64,000 nt of DNA from Amycolatopsis decaplanina DSM 44594 (GTDB lineage Bacteria; Actinomycetota; Actinomycetes; Mycobacteriales; Pseudonocardiaceae), in assembly GCF_000342005.1 (NCBI RefSeq), contig NZ_AOHO01000063.1, positions 310,001-374,000 on the forward strand. Direction: 5' to 3'. The notes under the pieces are model-generated. The model was not told where the DNA came from. It did no database searches and worked only from the letters and a program-made list of their open reading frames with translations. Made by a program: the position numbers and the translations under genes. This document shows, piece after piece, positions 58,563 to 64,000 of this stretch; the first letter of the stretch is position 1; each line of letters begins with the position of its first letter.

Positions 58563-59309
58563 CAGGTGCACGCACTCGGCCGCGGTCTTGAACCCGACCC
58601 GGCCGTAGACGCGTTCCGCCTGCCCGGCGCCCGGCGTCAAGAACACCGACCTGCCACCGCGCGCGTGGGCTTCACGCGTCAGGTACTCCGTCATCGCCGC
58701 GGCGATCCCGCGGCTCCGGTACCCCTCGAGCACCCCGATCCCGGCGATCTCGGTCGCGCCGTCGAGGATCGCGGTCGCGACCCCGCCACCGACGACCTCG
58801 CCGGTTTCGCCGACGGCCATCACCGACATGGTCTCGCCGCTCAGCTGATCCGGCGACGGGTCGAGGTGCTGATCGGGATCGGTCTCCCCGAACGCCACGT
58901 TCTGCGCCCGGATCATCTGCCGGAGTTCGCCGTCGGTCTTCGGGGTGACCAGGCTGATCCCGGCCGGTTCCGGCTGTCCGACGACCTGCCCCGGAGTGCA
59001 GATCATCAGCGGGACCCGCCGCTCCAGGCTGTAACCGCACTCGACGAGCACGGCTTCGGCTGCCGGCACCGCTTCGGTGAGGAACTCCAGACGCGGCACG
59101 AGTCCGCGCCCGCGGAACGCCTCGGTGAGCGCGGCGACGTCGTCCTTGGTGGGGACGGCGCCGTCGTCAGGGATGGCGTAGTTGAGGAAGGGGCTGCCGG
59201 CCTCGAGGTAGTACGTGGCCAGGAACGGCCCGATCCGCTCGGTTTCGCGGAATTTCGCCGCGGTGACGCGGATGTAGGACTGCAGACTACGAATCGTCTC
59301 GGAAAGCAC
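58551..59309 (-). CDS. GNAT-family N-acetyltransferase
   Basis: This 252-residue protein has an N-terminal half (about 1-115) forming a degenerate GNAT-like lobe (VTAAKFRETERIGPFLATYY) and a C-terminal half that is a proper GNAT domain. GIGVLEGYRSRGIAAAMTEY holds the acetyl-CoA pyrophosphate loop (family Q/RxxGxG/A, here RSRGIA), and VFLTPGAGQAERVYGRVGFK is the terminal motif B. The acceptor is unknown. Start GTG 59309 is weakly supported; AAAGG lies upstream. It converges on arfB with 12 bases of overlap. Confidence 0.82.
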   Translation of the reverse strand: MLSETIRSLQSYIRVTAAKFRETERIGPFLATYYLEAGSPFLNYAIPDDGAVPTKDDVAALTEAFRGRGLVPRLEFLTEAVPAAEAVLVECGYSLERRVPLMICTPGQVVGQPEPAGISLVTPKTDGELRQMIRAQNVAFGETDPDQHLDPSPDQLSGETMSVMAVGETGEVVGGGVATAILDGATEIAGIGVLEGYRSRGIAAAMTEYLTREAHARGGRSVFLTPGAGQAERVYGRVGFKTAAECVHLSII

Positions 59310-59487
59310 TGGTTGGAAAGCCTTTCGGGCAAGAAGGAGGGACGCACGGGAGGATCCGCGTGCGTGGTGGAGCTGGCGTGTGCGCCGGCTAGCTCGTGCC
59401 GACGCCACCGAAGGCGTCAGGCATGAGGCATCCCTCTTCTCGGTACGTAGGGCTTTCGCGATCACTCTCGCACGACGGTCAACCGGT

Positions 59488-60138
59488 TTACCTCCGCTGC
59501 GGATGCGCGATGCTCGAATACCGTTCGTCCCACACCGATCTCGGGACCCGCAGCCGGACAGGGGCGTCGCACACCCGCCGGACCTGCGCCGGGATCTTCA
59601 CCGGCGGCCGGACGTCCAAGCGGTGCCACAGACGTTTGCTCAACGCGGCGCCCGCCACGGCGCCCAAGGTGTTCAGCAAGATGTCGTCGGCCGAGGTCAC
59701 CCGGCCGGCCTGGATCAGATATTGCGTACCCTCCACGAGCACCGAGACGGTCAGCGCGCCCAGCGCGATCCGGCCCAGAGACCGCAGACGGCGGGACCGC
59801 ACCGGGAGCAGGGCGCCGAGCGGGCTCAGCATGAGGACGTTGCCCAGCGCCTGCCAGAGATTGCCGCTGTCGGTCAGGGCGAGGCGGAGGTCGGCGCCGG
59901 GTTCGAGGTTCAGCCTGCTGCCCTGTGTGCCGGTCATCGGCATCGTGACCAGGCACAACACCAGGAAACAAACCAGCGCGAGCGTCATGTCGACGGCGGC
60001 CGTCGCCGACGCGGAAAAGCGGTCGGCCCGTCTTCGCCGTCGATGCGCCGCGAGGAGCGGCCACCCGAGCAAAGCGTACGGAATCGCGGTGATCGTCAAC
60101 GGGATCATCCCGCCGAAAGCGCGGAGCAGCTCACCCAT
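59488..60138 (-). CDS. VanZ-like membrane protein
   Basis: This 216-residue protein has four to five hydrophobic segments: IPLTITAIPYALLGWPLLAA, MTLALVCFLVLCLVTMPMTG, LGNVLMLSPLGALLPV, a LGRIALGALTVSVLVEGTQY segment and ILLNTLGAVAGAALS. The motifs GNVLMLSPLGALLP and EGTQYLIQAGRVTSADDILLNTLG are the VanZ-family core. VanZ itself raises teicoplanin tolerance; most homologues have unknown roles in the cell envelope. ATG 60138 has AAGGAAGG upstream. It stands alone, with a DnaA-box cluster upstream at 60261-60298. Confidence 0.85.
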   Translation of the reverse strand: MGELLRAFGGMIPLTITAIPYALLGWPLLAAHRRRRRADRFSASATAAVDMTLALVCFLVLCLVTMPMTGTQGSRLNLEPGADLRLALTDSGNLWQALGNVLMLSPLGALLPVRSRRLRSLGRIALGALTVSVLVEGTQYLIQAGRVTSADDILLNTLGAVAGAALSKRLWHRLDVRPPVKIPAQVRRVCDAPVRLRVPRSVWDERYSSIAHPQRR

Positions 60139-60260
60139 GGCCTTCCTTTCCGGAGCGCCCAAGATCACCTTCGCATCACAAGATCGACTCGGCATGACGG
60201 AGCGACCGCACTATGAGGTGATCTTTTCCGGTGGCGGAAAAGGTTTTCCCATGCTCATGA

Positions 60261-60298
60261 CCGTCCACAAAGGAACCTGTGGACAAACCTGTGGACGA
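60261..60298. promoter_or_regulatory. Cluster of three DnaA-box-like sites
   Basis: CCGTCCACA (60261-60269, plus strand), TGTGGACAA (60278-60286, the inverse of TTGTCCACA, the actinobacterial consensus) and TGTGGACGA (60290-60298, inverse TCGTCCACA) lie within 38 bases. They sit in the 222-base gap between the VanZ and Gfo/Idh genes. No dnaA, dnaN or other origin gene is in the window, so this is not oriC. It could titrate DnaA or regulate a neighbour. Confidence 0.45.
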
Positions 60299-60360
60299 CC
60301 GCGAAGTAACCGGAAGAAGGCGTTATCGCACAAGGAAAAGTCTTGTGGGTGACCTGTGTA

Positions 60361-61260
60361 CTACTTGCCGTGTCCGGCGAGTTCCCGCGCGTGTTCTAGT
60401 AGCTTCTGCAGGTGCAGTCCGCGACGCACGTCACACGGGTGCGAGGTCGTCCCGCTCGCGGCCATCGCGGCGAAATCGTCCAGGAGCGCGGTGTACGACT
60501 CGCCTGCCGAACCCGGCTTCCGTCCCAAAGTGCGGTAACCGTGCTCGCCGTAAACGGCCACTTCGACGACCGTCGGCTGGATCGGCAGCCGCAGCGACAG
60601 GGTCGCCGTACTGGTCGCGCCACCCTCGTGGGCTAACAGCAACTGCCACAGATCGTCATCGGTCCGATTCGCGGCGAGCACGTCGGTGATCTCACCGAGC
60701 GCCGCGTCCAGCAGATCGAGGGCGTGCGGACCGATGTCGGCGAGCGCGCCGGAGTCGTGCCGCCACGCCGAGGACTGGTACTGCCCGCCGAGCAGCGCAC
60801 CCGAAAGCCACCGGGCTCCGCCACCCCGCCAGCCACCCGCTTGCTTGATGCCGTCGAGCCACTCGCGGGTCATCGGCGAGAAACGCAAGATCAGGACCAC
60901 GAGAGCCGCGACGCCGGCGGCCTCCACCGCGTCCGCGAGCCGCCGCGCGCCGTCGAGGTCGGCGGCGATCGGCTTCTCCAAGATCAGATGCTTGCCCGCT
61001 TCGGCCGCCTTGACCGCCAGCTCCGCCTGAACGGCGGGCGGCACCGCGAACGCGACCGCGTCCACCTGGTCGAGCAGCTCTTCGAAACTGTCGGCGGCTT
61101 GGGCGCCATGCGCCTCGGCCAGCTCCTTCGCGGCCTCAGGACGCCTGGTCCAGACCGCGCGCAACGTCATTCCGGGGTGATCGGCGAGACCTGGCGCGTG
61201 CACCGTCTTCGCCCACGGACCGGCACCGACCAGACCCGCGCGCAGCTGTCCCTGTCCCAC
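60361..61260 (-). CDS. Gfo/Idh/MocA-family oxidoreductase
   Basis: This 299-residue NAD(P)-dependent oxidoreductase has a Rossmann start LRAGLVGAGPWAKTVHAPGL. VDAVAFAVPPAVQAELAV follows, with the family motif LILEKPIAADLDGARRLADA, whose Lys in EKP contacts the substrate. The C-terminal beta sheet has ADIGPHALDLLDAALGEITD. Substrates are typically sugars or inositols; not determinable here. GTG 61260 has TAGACT seven bases upstream and no ribosome site, so a leaderless start is likely. A longer frame to 61320 is unsupported. Confidence 0.87.
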   Translation of the reverse strand: MGQGQLRAGLVGAGPWAKTVHAPGLADHPGMTLRAVWTRRPEAAKELAEAHGAQAADSFEELLDQVDAVAFAVPPAVQAELAVKAAEAGKHLILEKPIAADLDGARRLADAVEAAGVAALVVLILRFSPMTREWLDGIKQAGGWRGGGARWLSGALLGGQYQSSAWRHDSGALADIGPHALDLLDAALGEITDVLAANRTDDDLWQLLLAHEGGATSTATLSLRLPIQPTVVEVAVYGEHGYRTLGRKPGSAGESYTALLDDFAAMAASGTTSHPCDVRRGLHLQKLLEHARELAGHGK

Positions 61261-61308
61261 GGTCGCAAGTCTAGGTGTGCCACCTGCCGGCCCGGCTCCG
61301 ACCACCCC

Positions 61309-61371
61309 GCAATTAGTCACCTACTTGCGGTTCTTGCACAAGTAACTATCGCAAGTAGGTGACTGGTTGCG
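61309..61371. repeat. Family B palindrome, copy 3
   Basis: The arms are 61309-61329 and 61350-61371 (core GCAATTAGTCACCTACTTGC; two mismatches), with a 20-base loop containing CTTGCACAAG. It lies between the start of the Gfo/Idh gene and the stop of the upstream hydroxyacyl-CoA dehydrogenase gene, 16 bases past that stop on the minus strand. Confidence 0.8.
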
Positions 61372-61386
61372 TAAGGAGAGGTCGGG

Positions 61387-62247
61387 TCAGGAGTAACTGT
61401 AGAACCCGCGGCCGGTCTTCTTGCCGAGCAGGCCGGCGTCGACCATGCGCAGCAGGAGCGGCGGCGAGGAGTACAGCGGCTCCTTGAACTCGGCGTACAT
61501 CGAGTCCGCGATCGCCTTGATGGTGTCCAGGCCGATCAGGTCCGACAGCCGCAGCGGGCCCATCGGGTGCGCGGTGCCCAGCTCCATACCGCGGTCGATG
61601 TCCTCCGCGGACGCGAAGCCCGACTCGATCATCCGGATCGCCGAAAGCAGGTACGGCACGAGCAGCGAGTTCACGATGAACCCGGCGCGGTCTTGCGACC
61701 GGATCACCGTCTTGTCCAACGCCGTCGTCGCGTGCTCCTCCGCGCGGCGGGCGGTGTCGTCGCTGGTCAGCAGCGAGGGCACCAGCTCGACGAGCGGCAG
61801 CACCGGGACCGGGTTGAAGAAGTGGATACCGATCACCTGCTGCGGGCGGCCGGTGGCCATCCCGAGCTTCATGATCGGGATGGACGAGGTGTTGGACGCG
61901 AACACCGCGTCCTCGCGCTCGACGATCTTGTCCAGCGACCGGAACACCTCGACCTTGGCCTGCTCCTGTTCCAGGATGGCCTCGATGACGAGGTCGCGGT
62001 CGGCGAACTCGCCGATCTCGGTGGTGAAGCGGAGCCGTCCGAGCGCCGCGTCGGCGTCTTCCTGCGAGAGCTTCCCGTTCTTGACGCCGCGTTGCAGCGA
62101 CTTCTCGATCCGCGCCCGCCCGGAGTCCAGCGCCGGCTGGTTCACCTCGGTGACGATCACGTCCAGCCCGGCCCGCGCGTGCACCTCGGCGATGCCCGAG
62201 CCCATGAGCCCGGCCCCGACGACACCTACTCGCGCTACGTCAGACAT
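61387..62247 (-). CDS. 3-hydroxybutyryl-CoA dehydrogenase
   Basis: This 286-residue cytosolic enzyme interconverts acetoacetyl-CoA and 3-hydroxybutyryl-CoA with NAD(P). The N-terminal Rossmann motif is VGVVGAGLMGSGIAEVHARA. The catalytic Ser/Asn/His set is visible in VFASNTSSIPIMKLG and VIGIHFFNPVPVLPLVELV. The helical C-terminal domain has GFIVNSLLVPYLLSAIRMIE and ends KKTGRGFYSYS. Length and motifs match FadB2/Hbd, used in butyrate, PHB or fatty-acid metabolism. GGAGG precedes the ATG at 62247. No other beta-oxidation gene is adjacent. Confidence 0.93.
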   Translation of the reverse strand: MSDVARVGVVGAGLMGSGIAEVHARAGLDVIVTEVNQPALDSGRARIEKSLQRGVKNGKLSQEDADAALGRLRFTTEIGEFADRDLVIEAILEQEQAKVEVFRSLDKIVEREDAVFASNTSSIPIMKLGMATGRPQQVIGIHFFNPVPVLPLVELVPSLLTSDDTARRAEEHATTALDKTVIRSQDRAGFIVNSLLVPYLLSAIRMIESGFASAEDIDRGMELGTAHPMGPLRLSDLIGLDTIKAIADSMYAEFKEPLYSSPPLLLRMVDAGLLGKKTGRGFYSYS

Positions 62248-62335
62248 GGCACCTCCTCATATTTTGGGCAGCACGCGACACGCGAGGGCGGTCACCGGAA
62301 CAAGCCCGGATCCACCCTCGCGTGTCACGCGTTGC

Positions 62336-62521
62336 TCAGCGGCGGTATTCGTCGTACCCGTCGTACGGGTCGTCGTCGTACCGCTTGTCGTCCTCGTGCC
62401 TGTCTTCCGAGGAACTACTGGACAGCTCGCGCTGCAAAGCATCGAAGTCGGTTTCGTGCGAGCTGTACTTGAGCTCGCGCGCCACCTTCGTCTGCTTGGC
62501 CTTAGCCCGGCCGCGCCCCAT
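62336..62521 (-). CDS. DUF3073 small protein, Rv0810c-like
   Basis: This 61-residue hydrophilic protein begins MGRGRAKAKQTKVARELKYS, the DUF3073 hallmark. SHETDFDALQRELSSSSSED and an acidic, Tyr-rich disordered tail (DDDPYDGYDEYRR) follow. The family is confined to actinobacteria and lies just after purM in M. tuberculosis; here it is 4.2 kb further on. The function is unknown; the basic head and acidic tail suggest nucleic-acid or ribosome contact, which is inference. Confidence 0.85.
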   Translation of the reverse strand: MGRGRAKAKQTKVARELKYSSHETDFDALQRELSSSSSEDRHEDDKRYDDDPYDGYDEYRR

Positions 62522-62728
62522 GGCTCGACCCCCTCGCACAGGGGCGGGGCGGCCGGGGGAATCGGCGGCCCCGCATCGTCTCGACAATTCTTTCCTGCTG
62601 ACACCGTACCGTGTCCGGGGGGTTGGATGCGACGTGGCACGGTGTGCCGGTGGCGACAGTGTTCCCCGAACGCCGGTTACCGGCCGGTCGGTGGCGATAG
62701 TCGCAGGTCGGCGTGCCACGATGCTCGT

Positions 62729-63628
62729 GTGCCCCGTCCGTTCGCGGCTTATCTCCGCGTCTACGAGCCCCTGCTCGCGCTGGGGGATCCGCCGGACGAA
62801 CGCCTGCTCGAGGCCGTCGAAGCGGCCCGGCTCGATCGTTCGACCGCGGGGATGCGCGAGCAGGCACTGTGGCTCAAGTCACAGCATGTCGGACGGTTGT
62901 TGCCCGCCGAGCTCGCGGACGGCAGGGCCGCGCCCAGTCTCGTCACCGACGTCCTCGTCCTGGACCCCGAAGACGTACCGGAAGGGGAGCACGGTGACGC
63001 CGGACCGGGGCCGCTGATCTGTCCGATGGAGATCCGCGCGCGCTCGGCCGCGGCACTGGTGACCTTCCTCGGCGACGCGCATCCCGCGCTGAAGAGCGCG
63101 GTGCTCGACGCGGGCGGCGCGTCACTCGACATGATCCGCTCGCGGGCGAAGTCGGCCATCGGCGACCTGTCCGCCTCGGCCTCGCACACGCTCTCGACGA
63201 CGTGGACCGTCCCGCTTCCGTGGTTCGTGCTGTTCGATCCCGGGATGCGGCGGGTCAAACTCGGCAAAGGCCGCGACGACCCCGAGCGAGAGGTGTCGTG
63301 GCGGATCCCCATCGCCGACGCGCGGTATCGCGCCCGCGAGGTCGGGGACCTGCTCGGAGCGACCTTCGGTGACTCGGGGCCCGGCCGGGTGCTGCTCGAG
63401 ACGCGACGTTGGCTCGACAGCTTCCACCCCGGCTCCGCGGTCGAACTCGACTACGGCGGTCTCGTCCAGCTCTTCGCAGACTCGATCCTGCAAGCCGACA
63501 CGACCGCCGAAGAGGTGCACGACATCCTCGACGCGCTCCGCACCGGCAACGTCGACGAACTGGCGGAACTGTTCGCCGACCTGCGGGACTTCTGGGGCGA
63601 CCTGGCCGCGCGGGAACGCGCGAACTAG
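62729..63628 (+). CDS. Conserved hypothetical protein
   Basis: This 299-residue soluble protein has no signal or membrane helix. It opens RPFAAYLRVYEPLLALGDPP. The middle is a WRIPIADARYRAREVGDLLG type alpha/beta region with LSTTWTVPLPWFVLFDPGMR, and the helical end reads VHDILDALRTGNVDELAELF, ADLRDFWGDLAARERAN. It looks like a widespread actinobacterial protein of this neighbourhood, but I cannot name a domain. Start is GTG 62729; GTG 62727 is out of frame. Its TAG overlaps the convergent asparaginase stop by four bases. Composition matches its neighbours, so it is native rather than recently acquired. Confidence 0.7.
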   Translation: MPRPFAAYLRVYEPLLALGDPPDERLLEAVEAARLDRSTAGMREQALWLKSQHVGRLLPAELADGRAAPSLVTDVLVLDPEDVPEGEHGDAGPGPLICPMEIRARSAAALVTFLGDAHPALKSAVLDAGGASLDMIRSRAKSAIGDLSASASHTLSTTWTVPLPWFVLFDPGMRRVKLGKGRDDPEREVSWRIPIADARYRAREVGDLLGATFGDSGPGRVLLETRRWLDSFHPGSAVELDYGGLVQLFADSILQADTTAEEVHDILDALRTGNVDELAELFADLRDFWGDLAARERAN

Positions 63629-64000
63629 CCGAAGAGGCCGGCGGCGACCCGCAGTTCGCCGACCGGTTTCCCGCCGCCCAGTACCGCGTCGCGTGCGAGG
63701 CTCCCGGCTTCGTCACCCGGGTCGATGCCAAGGTGGCGCAGGGTCGCGAGCAGCAGCGGGGTCCGGGCACGCGCCGCGCCGTCGTCGATCTTCAGCGCCA
63801 GCGCCGTGCCGTCCGGGAGGGCGAACGCGTGCACTCCCTCGGCGCCGACCTTCGAGAGCAGGCCGTCGACGGTGCGCATCAGCACGGTGTCCTCGCGGCC
63901 GGTGCCCGCGACCTGCCACGGATATGCGCGGACCGCGTCCGCGACCCTGCGCTCCGGCCCGCCCATGGCGGTGACCAGCCTGCCGAAGGAGCGGGCGAGT
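63625..64000 (-). CDS. L-asparaginase II-type protein, C-terminal part (cut by the window edge)
   Basis: The visible 124 residues are the C-terminal end of a PF06089-like asparaginase. LARSFGRLVTAMGGPERRVA is at the edge, followed by GREDTVLMRTVDGLLSKVGA. EGVHAFALPDGTALALKIDDG is the diagnostic block, and the end reads AGLFG. These cytosolic enzymes are related to AnsA of rhizobia and hydrolyse asparagine. The frame continues past 64000, so the ATG at 63966 is internal. The stop overlaps the hypothetical protein gene by four bases. Confidence 0.8.
   Translation of the reverse strand, partial: LARSFGRLVTAMGGPERRVADAVRAYPWQVAGTGREDTVLMRTVDGLLSKVGAEGVHAFALPDGTALALKIDDGAARARTPLLLATLRHLGIDPGDEAGSLARDAVLGGGKPVGELRVAAGLFG

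Noticed and set aside
60261..60298. Chromosomal replication origin
   Set aside because: Only three DnaA boxes and no dnaA, dnaN, gyrase or parAB genes nearby; oriC in actinomycetes has many boxes next to dnaA.

Overview
The window is GC-rich actinobacterial chromosome, most likely from Amycolatopsis or a close relative in the Pseudonocardiaceae. This is inferred from very high third-position GC, many GTG starts, leaderless promoters, Scr1/DUF397-type regulators, DUF574 methyltransferases, a DUF3558 lipoprotein, ESX (type VII) substrates and F420/flavin LLM enzymes. The genus is an inference, since no rRNA or tRNA gene lies in the window. I saw no prophage, insertion sequence, CRISPR array or tRNA.

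The backbone is purine synthesis. Nine genes of IMP/AMP synthesis lie in the window, most of them separated by unrelated genes: purA (3.9 kb), purD (10.7), purB (23.7), purC (30.9), purS-purQ (39.6), purL (44.1) and purF-purM (55.5-58.1). From purD to purM the order is that of Mycobacterium tuberculosis. Shared neighbours support this: an Rv0358-like protein divergent from purA, an SCP_3 (Rv0807-like) protein before purF, and a DUF3073 (Rv0810c-like) protein after purM. Together they cover PRPP to phosphoribosylamine (PurF), GAR (PurD), FGAM (PurSQL), AIR (PurM), SAICAR (PurC), AICAR and AMP release (PurB), and IMP to adenylosuccinate (PurA). purN/T, purE, purK, purH and guaAB are not here.

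Region by region. 0-3 kb: MFS exporter, a decayed LLM monooxygenase remnant, and a secreted HNH protein. 3-10.4 kb: purA with its divergent neighbour, an LLM enzyme, an aromatic-acid-type MFS carrier, an amino-acid permease and a secreted glycerophosphodiesterase. 10.7-17.2 kb: purD, then a six-gene cassette of ESX secretion substrates and accessories (PE-like, DUF3558 lipoprotein, PPE-like, EspG, WXG100-like, WXG100-SLT hydrolase) with no ESX machinery. 17.2-23.6 kb: a compound repeat, an aminotransferase, a DUF574 methyltransferase, a threonine-aldolase/HAD operon, an ECF sigma factor with its partner, and a TetR regulator. 23.7-30.8 kb: purB, a polar amino-acid ABC operon with three tandem binding proteins, a MOSC protein and a SAM hydrolase. 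30.9-40.5 kb: purC, small metabolic genes, an ArsR/MFS divergon, an aldehyde dehydrogenase facing a GMC oxidoreductase, and purSQ. 40.6-51.3 kb: an asymmetric ABC exporter pair, purL, a three-gene membrane operon with two pentapeptide-type paralogues, and two GH25 lysozymes. 51.3-58.1 kb: a T7SS-associated protein, SCP_3, a DUF574 methyltransferase/Scr1/DUF397 module and purFM. 58.1-64 kb: arfB, GNAT, VanZ, Gfo/Idh, hydroxybutyryl-CoA dehydrogenase, DUF3073, a hypothetical protein and a partial asparaginase.

The most distinctive non-coding feature is a set of long, nearly perfect palindromes between genes, in at least three sequence families. They mark 3' ends and in places supply stop codons or promoter elements. 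One copy is split around two further hairpins. Other signals are a lattice of TGCA words in 6-bp register upstream of the DUF397 gene, a cluster of three DnaA boxes, and a heterodimeric ABC exporter whose two ATPase domains have lost complementary motifs.
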